A stretch of 64,000 nt of DNA from Bacteroidota bacterium (GTDB lineage Bacteria > Bacteroidota > Bacteroidia > Chitinophagales > Chitinophagaceae): the NCBI GenBank assembly GCA_018268085.1, contig JAFDXE010000002.1, positions 124,001 to 188,000 on the forward strand, written 5' to 3'. Positions 45,279 through 54,187 of the stretch are shown piece by piece; the first letter of the stretch is position 1; every line of letters begins with the position of its first letter. A program made the translations under genes and the position numbers. Below the pieces are notes generated by a model that worked only from the letters and a program-made list of their open reading frames with translations, was not told the origin of the DNA and ran no database searches.

Positions 45279-46265
45279 CTACAAAGGTTTTCGGGTGAGT
45301 TCATCCATCAGTTTCATAACGGTAACACCATTGGCTGCACTGGAAGGGTTCTCTCCTTTTCCCAGGAAATAATTTACCACAAGCTCTATCAACGGTTGTT
45401 GCACATGCATCAATGGCCCGAATGGAAATACTTCATTGCCTGCAGCCGTGGTTAAGGTAAATGAAAGATGATCGAAGACGGCAAAACTAATTTTCCCTGC
45501 CGAACCAATGATCTCAAAAACATCTGCATCTCCACCGGGCATAGCGGCAAAACTCCATAGCCCGTTAAACACAATATTGTCGTTAAATAAAATATTCCCC
45601 GAAACAAAATCATCAGCCATATAAGCACCTGCCTGGTTGCCCGAAAATCCATGAGCTGCTATTGGTTCTCCGAAAAAATAAACAGCAAGATCCAGTTGAT
45701 GCGGAGCCAGGTCGTGAAACAATCCGCCTCCACTGATCAATGGATCTAGTCTCCATTTTGTACGTTCCGATTGCAACGCCTCTGCACTCAATACCGGCCG
45801 TAGAAACAATAAACGGCAGCAACGAATATCACCGATTGCTTTTTCAGCCAGCAGTTGTTTTATTTTATTGAACTTGGGTTGTCCCCTGCGGTAATGCGCA
45901 ACCGAAACTTTTACATTTCTTTCCGCTGCATAACGGGCTATTTCAGATGCATCGGCATACTGCAATGCCATTGGCTTTTCAATATACACCGGCTTACGGG
46001 CATCAATTGCGGCGATCGCATATTCCTTGTGTGAAGAAGGTGGTGTGGCAATATACACCGCATTTACTTCGGGATCGTGAATGAGTTTCATTGCATCATC
46101 ATACCATCTGGGAACCTGGTGACGGCTGGCGTAATCTTTTGCTTTTGATGCATCTCTTCGCATCACAGCTACCAGTGAAGAATGGGGCACTTTATTAAAA
46201 GCCGGTCCGCTTTTTAATTCGGTTACATCTCCGCAGCCGATAATGCCCCAGTTAATTTTATCCAT
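45279..46265 (-). CDS. Gfo/Idh/MocA-family oxidoreductase
   Basis: The start at 46265 (MDKINWGIIGCGDVTELKSG) places the Rossmann motif GIIGCGDV at the N-terminus. Catalytic-region features include EKPMA (Lys) in YIEKPMALQYADAS and the later HDLAPHQLDLAVYFFG. These match the sugar or inositol dehydrogenase superfamily that uses NAD(P) on polyols. The 328-residue length is standard. The substrate is unknown. It lies between two paralogous lipoprotein genes. Confidence 0.92.
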   Translation of the reverse strand: MDKINWGIIGCGDVTELKSGPAFNKVPHSSLVAVMRRDASKAKDYASRHQVPRWYDDAMKLIHDPEVNAVYIATPPSSHKEYAIAAIDARKPVYIEKPMALQYADASEIARYAAERNVKVSVAHYRRGQPKFNKIKQLLAEKAIGDIRCCRLLFLRPVLSAEALQSERTKWRLDPLISGGGLFHDLAPHQLDLAVYFFGEPIAAHGFSGNQAGAYMADDFVSGNILFNDNIVFNGLWSFAAMPGGDADVFEIIGSAGKISFAVFDHLSFTLTTAAGNEVFPFGPLMHVQQPLIELVVNYFLGKGENPSSAANGVTVMKLMDELTRKPL

Positions 46266-46567
46266 GCTGTAAGTTAATAGCACAAATTAAATTATTTAAA
46301 GGAATGAAACAGTCGGATAGAATATGCAGGTTACTTATGCAGAAGATCGCAATTGCCGGAATAAGTTTTATGGAAAATAAAAAACGCTGATCTGATAACA
46401 ATTCGGCGTAGCCGGTTTATTGAATAGATTTATATACACCTGAAACGTACATCTGCAAAAAAATAACTGAAGAATGTTGCAGGTTTTTCATGTAGTTAAT
46501 GAAAACGTCCAAATTGAATAAGCAATTAAAATAAAAATACGGTTGGGCTGTTTGCAGATATCAACGT
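46266..46567. other. 302-base intergenic region without visible gene
   Basis: Between the oxidoreductase start and the lipoprotein gene I see only AT-rich DNA. No hairpin, promoter box at good spacing or reading frame stands out. Confidence 0.5.
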
Positions 46568-47239
46568 TTAAATCTTCTTTTTCATTTTTTTCTTTCCTGC
46601 ATAAGCCATTGCAGCCGGCTCGGCTTCTCCATCTTTTTGTTTATTAAAATAGGCTTCGTTGAAAATAGTTGCGGTTAACTTTAATTGTTTCGTGAGCTTG
46701 ATGTTTTTCCTGTTGTTATTGAAAAAATCAAGTGCTTCCGGACTGTTTTTTATCAATGCATCCATGAGTTCGGGCGTATAGGCCAGCACCTGCCCGCTTC
46801 CTTCCTGGAGGTAATACTCATCTTTTACCAATCCGTTCATTTTGTATTTTTTTACATACACATTCAACCTGCCACTGGCAATTCTTACGGCAAAACCAGG
46901 CAATGTTTCGGTTGCAATATTGCTTTTATGACCTCCAATTGAAAAGCCGCTGGCGTTTACTGCAAAATGTTCTTTGTTCTGGTAAGATAAAATCTCGTGG
47001 GGATATATTTTCTGTTTACCGTCTGCAAGCAGGTGCGGCGACTGGTAAATGCTGGTAATCAGTTTTAATGAAGTATAATTTTTAATTGTTCCATCGGCCA
47101 TCTCAACGAAACATTCACTGCTTTTTACTTTGGAGGTTTGCAATGCATATTTTCTGTCCATCGACACCTGTTTTGTATTGGAACAGGCGTTCAGTATAAG
47201 CAGGTTAAATAATAATACAGTGGGTACAGTTATTTTCAT
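46568..47239 (-). CDS. Lipoprotein, paralogue of 44595-45206
   Basis: The 223-residue protein starts with a lipoprotein signal (MKITVPTVLLFNLLILNAC). It shares TIKNYTSLKL, LLADGKQKI, YQNKEHFAV, ETLPGFAVRIASGRLNVYVKKY and VLAYTPELM with its neighbour. The C-terminus is longer, with a Lys-rich KKKMKKKI end. The conserved block suggests one domain of unknown function. The lipobox suggests an envelope location. Confidence 0.8.
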   Translation of the reverse strand: MKITVPTVLLFNLLILNACSNTKQVSMDRKYALQTSKVKSSECFVEMADGTIKNYTSLKLITSIYQSPHLLADGKQKIYPHEILSYQNKEHFAVNASGFSIGGHKSNIATETLPGFAVRIASGRLNVYVKKYKMNGLVKDEYYLQEGSGQVLAYTPELMDALIKNSPEALDFFNNNRKNIKLTKQLKLTATIFNEAYFNKQKDGEAEPAAMAYAGKKKMKKKI

Positions 47240-47355
47240 AAGGTATTGGTTTACCCTATAAAACGTTCATGTAATTAAATTATTATACTTAATGCGATTA
47301 AAGTCTGAACTATAGCTGTAAGCAGGATTAGCATTCCCCGAAACGGGTGAGCAGT

Positions 47356-48081
47356 TTAAATTCCCAGTACCTCCTTCAGCTTAGCGTAACCCGATTTACT
47401 CACGGGTAACCGTATGCCATTTGTAAGCAATACGCTGTATGTTTCCTTTTCCATGAGGTCTACCCGGGTTATCATTTGAACATTGATGATATACGAACGA
47501 TGGATACGAATAAATTCCTGTGCGGAAAGATTATCTTCAAAAAACTGCATGGTCTTTTTCTTCAGGAAAACACCATCGGCAGCATGTATTTTAATATAGT
47601 CATCGGCTGCTTCAAGGTACTGAACCTGTACAAGAGGAATGATTTTTATTTTACCGTTTTCCTTAACTACGATACGATTGGAGGACGATGCAGATTGTAA
47701 AACCGACTGCAATACTGTTTGGGCCGAACCCGCTTTTTGTTGCTGTACTTTTTGAATGGCCTTGTCAAATCTTTCCTTGCTGAAAGGTTTCAATAAGTAG
47801 TCGGCAGCATGTGCATCAAATGCTTTTACCGCATATTCTTCAAATGCGGTTGTAAATATAACGAGCGGCGGTTGGTCGATGAGTTCCAGCATTTCAAAGC
47901 CGGTAATTTTAGGCATTTGCACATCAAGGAAAATTAAATCGGGTTGATGTTGCTGAATGGCTTTCAATCCTTCAAATCCATCACTGCATTCCTGTACTAC
48001 TGTAATCTCCGGGAAAGACTGGAGGTATTCTTTTACCATCATTCTTGCCAATGGTTCATCATCTATAATTATTGCGGTCAT
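47356..48081 (-). CDS. LytTR-family response regulator
   Basis: The receiver domain has Asp53 in LIFLDVQMP, with DDEP at residues 7-10 and a Lys in LLKPFSKERF. A LytTR DNA-binding domain follows (IVVKENGKIKIIPL, YLEAADDYIKIHA, FIRIHRSYIIN). LytTR proteins bind imperfect direct repeats in promoters. The gene overlaps the sensor kinase by 4 bp (48078-48081), so the pair is cotranslated and acts together. Confidence 0.95.
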   Translation of the reverse strand: MTAIIIDDEPLARMMVKEYLQSFPEITVVQECSDGFEGLKAIQQHQPDLIFLDVQMPKITGFEMLELIDQPPLVIFTTAFEEYAVKAFDAHAADYLLKPFSKERFDKAIQKVQQQKAGSAQTVLQSVLQSASSSNRIVVKENGKIKIIPLVQVQYLEAADDYIKIHAADGVFLKKKTMQFFEDNLSAQEFIRIHRSYIINVQMITRVDLMEKETYSVLLTNGIRLPVSKSGYAKLKEVLGI

Positions 48082-49127
48082 ACAATTTGTGGTATTGTGA
48101 TTATTGTAATAAACTGGCCGGGTTGTTTTTTAATCTGCAACAGGTCTTGCCGGGCAAATAACAAAAACAACCGGCGACGGATAGACGACAATCCAAAGCC
48201 CGTTCCTTTTGCCGGTACTGCAGTTGATTCATCGTATGGATTTTGCACAGTTACTTCCAGCATTCCCCTGTTGTTTTTAGCAGCAATGAGTATTTCAACA
48301 TCGCCAACCGTATCGTATAATCCAAATTTAATGGCATTTTCAACAAGCGGTTGTAAAAGTAATGAGGGCAGTTTCATCTTTTGTACCCCTTCTTCCAGAT
48401 CTATTTTTGTTTGCAGGCGATAACCGAACCTCACTTTTTCTATATCGAGATACAATTGCAGGTATTGCAGCTCTTCTTCAAAACTCGTCCATTGCTGTTC
48501 ATCTTTTTTTAAGGTGCCTCTTAAAAAATCTGCCAGTTGCTGAATCATGTGACGGGCTTTTTCGGGCTGCGAACCCGTAAGTGCACTGATTGAATTCAAA
48601 CTATTGAATAAAAAATGGGGTTGAAACTGCTGACGAAGTTTATTAAGCTCAGCTTCCCTGGCCAGTTTTTCTGTATCAGCCCTGCGCTGGTTATTTTCAC
48701 GTTGTTCTCTCTGTGTGTGAATCATCAGGCTGGTTAAGGTAACGCAAACGAGCATTAGAAATCCGAATGCATACCGCACCGGGATGGTATCAGCAAGTAA
48801 TTGCATATACACCGGGTCTGTTTTAAAAAGCGCTTTCAGTGATTGTTTGGTAAGAAATATCCATAGTGCGCTTAAAGCCAGGCTAACAATGAGTACATAG
48901 AGGTAACGCTCTTTTCCCGGTAAATAGTAACTCATGTTCTTGATGATCATCCAGCCAAAAAAAGCGAGCAGGGAATGACAAATGAGGGCGTCGAGGATAA
49001 CTTTTTTGAATTCAATGTTCAGGTCTTTAAACAATATCACCTGGAGTTGAAACCAGAAGAACCACCATATCCAGTAGAGGATGATGAATCCCATTTGCCG
49101 TTTTGAAGCAGTTGTTGAAGCAGCCAA
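48078..49127 (-). CDS. LytS-type sensor histidine kinase
   Basis: The 349-residue protein has four membrane helices in the first 140 residues (IILYWIWWFFWFQLQ; YLYVLIVSLALSALWIF; FGFLMLVCVTLTSLM). A His_kinase domain follows with His171 in QQFQPHFLFNSLNS, the N-box LLLQPLVENAIKFGL, and GTGFGLSSIRRRL as the G-box. It has no periplasmic sensor domain, so it senses at the membrane or through a partner. The gene sits between the DUF4288 gene and the response regulator. Confidence 0.93.
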   Translation of the reverse strand: MAASTTASKRQMGFIILYWIWWFFWFQLQVILFKDLNIEFKKVILDALICHSLLAFFGWMIIKNMSYYLPGKERYLYVLIVSLALSALWIFLTKQSLKALFKTDPVYMQLLADTIPVRYAFGFLMLVCVTLTSLMIHTQREQRENNQRRADTEKLAREAELNKLRQQFQPHFLFNSLNSISALTGSQPEKARHMIQQLADFLRGTLKKDEQQWTSFEEELQYLQLYLDIEKVRFGYRLQTKIDLEEGVQKMKLPSLLLQPLVENAIKFGLYDTVGDVEILIAAKNNRGMLEVTVQNPYDESTAVPAKGTGFGLSSIRRRLFLLFARQDLLQIKKQPGQFITIITIPQIV

Positions 49128-49133
49128 GGAAAA

Positions 49134-49484
49134 TTAATTTAAACCGGTGAATTGATGTAAGCCGTTCTGAAGCAATTGAGTTGCTCTTTTTTGAATATGG
49201 ATCATATACCGGTCTGGTTCCTCTTCTTCCTGTATTGAAGAATAGATTTCAGCGCCATCGGCAAATTCGGATAACAGGTGAAGTTCACTTACATCAATAA
49301 ACTTCCATTGAACAAGTGGCACCGGGTTGCCTGCATTTTCTGTTTCACCAATCAGCCGGGCTTTGTGGAATGCGTGCAGATCATCTTCTGCCTGTACGAG
49401 CCGTAATTGTTCATCGAACTGCGGCTTATGATCACCGTTAGCGCAAATAATTCTGAACACCAGTTTAGCAAGATACCATTTCAT
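49134..49484 (-). CDS. DUF4288 family protein
   Basis: The 116-residue protein begins MKWYLAKLVFRIICANGDHK, the DUF4288 start, with FDEQLRLVQAEDDLHAFHKA and GNPVPLVQWKFIDVSELHLL. It is small and cytoplasmic by sequence. The family's function is unknown. Within this operon it lies between the LiaF-like gene and the sensor kinase; 6 bp separate it from the kinase gene. Confidence 0.85.
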   Translation of the reverse strand: MKWYLAKLVFRIICANGDHKPQFDEQLRLVQAEDDLHAFHKARLIGETENAGNPVPLVQWKFIDVSELHLLSEFADGAEIYSSIQEEEEPDRYMIHIQKRATQLLQNGLHQFTGLN

Positions 49485-49520
49485 TGTATGCAGGTTTTGA
49501 TAATATTTATAAAAAGCAAA

Positions 49521-50285
49521 TCAGTAACTTTTCACTTCTACGCCGCCGAATACCGCTGTTCCTTTTAAGACAAGCATTTTGTTGTGATCTATATCTATGG
49601 CAGACTGGTATTTCCGGTTATCATCTACACTTTGAAAAGCGCCATCAATATAACTTTGAACGCCCCAGTTTGCCGGTACAATTAATTTTAATCCACCAAA
49701 TACAACATCAACTTTTATAACGGCAGTGCCTTGTATATCTGCCTGGCTAAGATCTATCTCGGCGCCGCCGAACACACAGGAAATTTTTCCACCCTGGAAA
49801 TTTTTGGAAAGGATCATGCGGTTCACACCACTGAAAACTGAGTCTATCCTGATAAAATCATTCTTATCTCCCGAAATAACATCCGGACCTTCTTTGATCC
49901 CGGTTTGTTCATTTTTCCAACCAGCATCAGAAGTTCCTCCATCCATTATCCTGTTTTTTTTTCCAGGTCGAATGATAAACAATATACCCAGTCCGATGAT
50001 AACGGCCGGCCAGAATGCGGGCTCCAGTTTAAGGTTGGGTAAAAAATCATCGATAAGAAAAAATACACCCGTGCCCACGAGTAACATCCAGCCAACATTT
50101 TCAAAACGATGTTTTACACCACTGTAAATACCAACAAGAATTAAGATCATCGGCCAGGTAAACAACCAGTAGGGCAATTCAAATCCAAAATTTCTAAGTA
50201 ATAATGCAACACCTATAACAACCAGGATTAAACCGCCGGTAACCCTGGCTCCTTCCCTGTTTTGATATTTTCTCTTATCGATCAT
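49521..50285 (-). CDS. LiaF-like membrane protein
   Basis: The 254-residue protein has four hydrophobic segments in the first 120 residues (VTGGLILVVIGVALLLRNFG; FTWPMILILVGIYSGV; WMLLVGTGVFFLIDDFL; WPAVIIGLGILFII), matching the LiaF N-terminal domain. A C-terminal beta-sandwich (DFIRIDSVFSGVNRMILS; VFGGAEIDLSQADIQGT; VDVVFGGLKLIVPANW) matches the DUF2154 'cell-wall-active antibiotics response' domain. LiaF inhibits the LiaRS two-component system in Firmicutes. Here it is the first gene of a run that ends in a LytS/LytTR pair. Confidence 0.88.
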   Translation of the reverse strand: MIDKRKYQNREGARVTGGLILVVIGVALLLRNFGFELPYWLFTWPMILILVGIYSGVKHRFENVGWMLLVGTGVFFLIDDFLPNLKLEPAFWPAVIIGLGILFIIRPGKKNRIMDGGTSDAGWKNEQTGIKEGPDVISGDKNDFIRIDSVFSGVNRMILSKNFQGGKISCVFGGAEIDLSQADIQGTAVIKVDVVFGGLKLIVPANWGVQSYIDGAFQSVDDNRKYQSAIDIDHNKMLVLKGTAVFGGVEVKSY

Positions 50286-50403
50286 GACTTTTATTTTTCT
50301 TATACAAACTTACTGCTGCATGGTATAGCATACAAAGAGAATTAGGCCATTCATTCCCAATCATCGGTAAATACAAGATATGCGGCGGTTAATGAAAAAG
50401 CAA

Positions 50404-50435
50404 AAAGCAGGACCGGGCTTAACCGATCCTGCTTT
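50404..50435 (-). terminator. Rho-independent terminator after the Pro/His-rich gene
   Basis: AAAGCAGGA (50404-50412) pairs with TCCTGCTTT (50427-50435). On the minus strand it ends in a T-run, 18 bp after the stop at 50454. Confidence 0.78.
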
Positions 50436-50453
50436 GATTCATTTGAACAATTA

Positions 50454-50675
50454 CTATGGATGTGGTGGTGCCGGCGGCGGCGGAGGTAAAGGAGGCAATT
50501 TCGGCTTTGGAGGATGCGGCGGCCTTGGCGGTTTTGGTGGATGAGGGTGTTTGCGATGCTTCTTATGTTTGGGATGTTTTTGCTGAAAGGTAATGGTTGC
50601 TGTTTCCGGCAGCGTGGCTTCTGCACTTAGTAAGGAGAAACTGAAAACACCCAATAACAGGATTAACTTTTTCAT
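50454..50675 (-). CDS. Secreted His/Pro/Lys-rich small protein
   Basis: The start at 50675 (MKKLILLLGVFSFSLLSAEA) gives a signal peptide. The 73-residue product then has a QQKHPKHKKHRKHPHPPKPP tract and a PPLPPPPPAPPHP tail. It contains about nine His, over 20 Pro and many Lys after the signal. Metal or polyanion binding is possible; no family is known. A plus-strand radical SAM gene starts divergently at 50791, so the two promoters face each other within 115 bp. Confidence 0.7.
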   Translation of the reverse strand: MKKLILLLGVFSFSLLSAEATLPETATITFQQKHPKHKKHRKHPHPPKPPRPPHPPKPKLPPLPPPPPAPPHP

Positions 50676-50766
50676 CATTAAAATTTTCAGGTTAATAAAT
50701 ATTTGTTCAAAAATGCCAATATCCTGCCAACTTGTTTTGATGCAGGAAGAAGTTGCCAATAACCTA

Positions 50767-50774
50767 TATTTTTG
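50767..50774 (+). promoter_or_regulatory. Possible -7 box (TATTTTTG) of the radical SAM gene
   Basis: TATTTTTG fits TAnnTTTG and lies 16 bp before the TTG start codon, which would give a very short leader. The -33 box is not clear. Confidence 0.35.
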
Positions 50775-50790
50775 CCATTAAATCACAGCT

Positions 50791-52992
50791 TTGACTGCAG
50801 ACATTTTATTGATAACACCGCCGTTTACGCAACTGAATACGCCTTATCCTGCAACCGCCTACCTGAAAGGATTTTTGAATACAAAAAACATTTCTTCATT
50901 TCAATGCGACCTGGGAATTGAGGTCACGAATGCCATATTTTCCCAACAGGGTTTGCAGCATGTTTTTACATTGGTTAACACCAGCGATGACATTTCAGAA
51001 AATGCAAAAAGGATTTGTGCATTGAGCAATGATTACATTAACACCATCAATGCAGTGATGAGTTTCCTGCAGGGAAAGAATCCAACAATGGCTAACCGTA
51101 TCTGCAAAAGAGATTTCTTACCAGAAGCCGGAAGGTTTAACCAGTTGGAAGATCTCGATTGGGCTTTCGGTACATCGGGCACGCAGGATAAAGCCAAATA
51201 CATTGCTACCTTATACCTGGAAGACATTTCTGATTTTTTAAAAGAATGTATCGATCCCCATTTCGGATTCAGCAGGTATGCCGAAAAACTGGGAAGATGT
51301 GCTTCCTCATTTGATGAACTGGATGCATCCCTGCAACAGCCTTTTACCTATGTAGATAAGGTGATGTCGACATTGCTGAAGGAGAAAATGGAAATGGTTC
51401 AGCCCAAATTGGTTTGCTTATCTGTTCCTTTTCCCGGGAACCTGTATGCCTCTTTGCTCTGCGGTCAGTTTATCAAACAACATTTTCCCCAGGTGAAAGT
51501 AGCCATGGGAGGCGGCTTTGCCAATACAGAGTTGCGTTCATTAGCAGATGAACGGGTATTTACCTACTATGATTTTATTACGCTGGATGATGGAGAAGCA
51601 CCGATTGAATGTTTATATAAATTTATTAATGAGGAAATCAGCCTCACGGAATTAAAAAGAACATTTACACTTGTACAAAACAAACTGGCATACATAAACA
51701 ACAGCAGTTGCAAAGATTATGCGCAGGCAGAAACAGGCACACCCGACTATAGCGATTTCAAACTTGATCAATATATTTCGGCGATGGAAGTCATCAACCC
51801 TATGCATAGCTTATGGAGTGATGGAAGATGGAACAAACTAACCATGGCGCATGGATGCTATTGGGGAAAATGTACTTTCTGTGATATAAGCCTGGATTAT
51901 ATAAAATTATATGAACCCGTTGCTGCTGCATTACTTGCAGACCGGATGGAACAGTTGATTGCACAAACCGGCCAGAACGGGTTTCATTTTGTAGATGAAG
52001 CTGCACCACCAGCATTGATGCGTGCCCTCTCGCTGGAGATCATCAAAAGGAATTTAGTTGTTACCTGGTGGGCTAACATCAGGTTTGAAAAAAGTTTCTC
52101 CCGGGATCTCTGTATTTTACTAAAATCGGCGGGATGTATTGCCGTTTCAGGCGGGCTGGAAGTTGCTTCGGATCGTTTACTGAAATTAATTGACAAAGGC
52201 ATTACCGTATCTCAGGTAGCCAGGGTAACGAAAAATTTTAAGGATGCAGGCATCATGGTTCATGCTTACCTGATGTATGGATTTCCTACACAAACGGAGC
52301 AGGAAACTATAGATTCGCTGGAGATGGTTCGGCAGATGTTTGAAACAGGCATCCTTCAATCGGCTTTCTGGCATTTGTTTACAATGACTGCCCATAGCCC
52401 CGTTGGACTGAACCCTGAAAAATACAAAGTAAGAAAACTAACGGAAACCATTGGCCGCTTTGCCAATAACGACATCGCACATGAAGATATAACCGGCGCC
52501 GATCATGAAAGTTTCAGTTACGGGTTAAAAAAATCCATGACCAATTTCCTGCACAACCGTTGCCTTGATTTACCTGTTCAGAAATGGTTTGATTTTAAAG
52601 TTCCCAAAACAAGTATAGCTCCTGACTACATCAGGGAATGCCTGTTGAATACCGAGTATCAACCATCTAAACCAACCGATAAAGTAGTATGGCTTGGCAA
52701 TATGCCAACTACTACTATTTTTTCTAAATCGAAAAAAGGGCAGCATTGGGAAATGTGTTTACTTGTTTTTGAAAGCAAAAAAGAAAAAGTAGAAATTAAA
52801 ACAGGAAAATCCGAAGGTTTATGGCTGGCTGAAATTTTGAAAAAAATCTCCATAAAAAATAATCCGCAGAAATATTTTACACTCGAAGATATCCGGAAGG
52901 ATTTTGAATCATCGGTGCCAGGTGATTTCGATTTATTCTGGGGCAACAAGCCCGTTAATACCCTGTACAGCATTGGTCTGCTCCATCTTTGA
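50791..52992 (+). CDS. B12-binding-type radical SAM enzyme with CX4CX2C cluster motif
   Basis: The start codon is TTG at 50791, needed to keep TADILLITPPFTQ, the first strand of a B12-binding-like Rossmann domain. That domain ends near SVPFPGNLYASLL and VAMGGGFANTEL, but no DxHxxG cobalamin His is seen. The radical SAM core has C356-YWGK-C361-TF-C364, with C-x4-C-x2-C spacing instead of CX3CX2C, and later GGLEVASDRLLKLIDKG and AYLMYGFPTQTEQE. About 200 C-terminal residues are unassigned. The product and substrate are unknown. Confidence 0.88.
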   Translation: MTADILLITPPFTQLNTPYPATAYLKGFLNTKNISSFQCDLGIEVTNAIFSQQGLQHVFTLVNTSDDISENAKRICALSNDYINTINAVMSFLQGKNPTMANRICKRDFLPEAGRFNQLEDLDWAFGTSGTQDKAKYIATLYLEDISDFLKECIDPHFGFSRYAEKLGRCASSFDELDASLQQPFTYVDKVMSTLLKEKMEMVQPKLVCLSVPFPGNLYASLLCGQFIKQHFPQVKVAMGGGFANTELRSLADERVFTYYDFITLDDGEAPIECLYKFINEEISLTELKRTFTLVQNKLAYINNSSCKDYAQAETGTPDYSDFKLDQYISAMEVINPMHSLWSDGRWNKLTMAHGCYWGKCTFCDISLDYIKLYEPVAAALLADRMEQLIAQTGQNGFHFVDEAAPPALMRALSLEIIKRNLVVTWWANIRFEKSFSRDLCILLKSAGCIAVSGGLEVASDRLLKLIDKGITVSQVARVTKNFKDAGIMVHAYLMYGFPTQTEQETIDSLEMVRQMFETGILQSAFWHLFTMTAHSPVGLNPEKYKVRKLTETIGRFANNDIAHEDITGADHESFSYGLKKSMTNFLHNRCLDLPVQKWFDFKVPKTSIAPDYIRECLLNTEYQPSKPTDKVVWLGNMPTTTIFSKSKKGQHWEMCLLVFESKKEKVEIKTGKSEGLWLAEILKKISIKNNPQKYFTLEDIRKDFESSVPGDFDLFWGNKPVNTLYSIGLLHL

Positions 52993-53163
52993 TTTCATCG
53001 AATAAATTTTACCTGCTGTTTCAGATCAGTTGTTTTTTTTACTGTATAACTTATATTCGCAGCCGTTAATTTCCGGGCAACGAAATGGCGCTTCCGGGAA
53101 TCTGCTTCCTGCTGATGGAATTGAATAGCAGATAAGCAGTTTGCCACATGTAAATTAAAATCC

Positions 53164-54171
53164 ATGTTTAGTAAGAAAATATCCCTGAATGTCGCCCTTT
53201 TAATTGTATTGATTGCCTGCATTACCACTTATTTCATCACTACGTTACTGAACAGGAAGGTTACGGAAGAAAGCGCTCCTGTTTTTACTTCTGCGGTTGT
53301 TAATACCTGTAAGCCTTCAACCGTACGTTTGAACGGCTATTCTTTTATTAAACCGATTTTATTCGGCCAGGATTTACGTGAAGCTGAAAAATTACAACCT
53401 GTAAAATCAGAACTGGAATCATTGATCAATACCTACAAGGCCCAGGGATTAATTACAACTGCTGCAGTTTACCTGCGGGCATTTAACAGTGGCGACTGGA
53501 TGTCGATTAATGAAAATACACAATTCAATCCCGGATCATTACTGAAAGTTCCCGAACTGATAACATTTATGAAAATGCGGGAGAAAGATCCAGGGCTTTT
53601 TGAAAAAACAGTAACCTATGCTCAACCACTCGTTTTAAAAAAGCAGGCGTATTTTATTTCCAAAAGTATAGAAGTTGGTAAAACATATACGATTAAAGAA
53701 CTCTTGTTTTATATGATTGCCTATTCAGACAATAATGCTACCATGCTGTTAAACCAACGAATGGATCTGAATATATTTAAAAAAGTTTTTACTGATCTTG
53801 GTCTGCCGAATCCCGACATGAGCAAAAACGATATTCCCATTACGGCAAAAGACTATTCCCTGTTTATGCGTATTCTGTACAACGCCACTTACCTGAACAT
53901 TGAAGACTCTGAATATTGTACTGAATTATTAACCCACAGCGATTTTGTAAAAGGACTTTTAAGCGGCATCCCGTCTGAATTAAAAGTGGCACATAAATTT
54001 GGTGAAGCATTCGATGGACAGAACGCTCATTTAGGTGAATCAGGAATTGTGTACATAAACAATTCTGCTTACCTGATAACGGTGATGACGAAAGGCAGGG
54101 ATAAAGACAAATTACCAGGAGTTATCGCTGGTCTTTCTGCCAAAGTTTACCAGATGATGAATAATATATAA
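53164..54171 (+). CDS. Class A beta-lactamase-fold serine hydrolase
   Basis: The 335-residue protein has an N-terminal membrane anchor or signal (LNVALLIVLIACITTYFITTLL). Catalytic motifs are S125-LL-K128 in FNPGSLLKVPE, S188-D-N190 in IAYSDNNATMLL, and K278-F-G280 in VAHKFGEAF (KTG-like). No omega-loop ExxLN is visible. The fold is that of class A beta-lactamases, but lack of the general-base Glu argues for another serine hydrolase or penicillin-binding role. It starts 171 bp after the radical SAM gene on the same strand. Confidence 0.88.
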   Translation: MFSKKISLNVALLIVLIACITTYFITTLLNRKVTEESAPVFTSAVVNTCKPSTVRLNGYSFIKPILFGQDLREAEKLQPVKSELESLINTYKAQGLITTAAVYLRAFNSGDWMSINENTQFNPGSLLKVPELITFMKMREKDPGLFEKTVTYAQPLVLKKQAYFISKSIEVGKTYTIKELLFYMIAYSDNNATMLLNQRMDLNIFKKVFTDLGLPNPDMSKNDIPITAKDYSLFMRILYNATYLNIEDSEYCTELLTHSDFVKGLLSGIPSELKVAHKFGEAFDGQNAHLGESGIVYINNSAYLITVMTKGRDKDKLPGVIAGLSAKVYQMMNNI

Positions 54172-54187
54172 GCAGGTTAACTGGAAA

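Noticed and set aside
50717..50726. A third copy of the CCAATATCCT core in the divergent spacer before the radical SAM gene
   Set aside because: Only ten bases match and there is no neighbouring hairpin or T-run, so it is taken as chance in AT-rich DNA.
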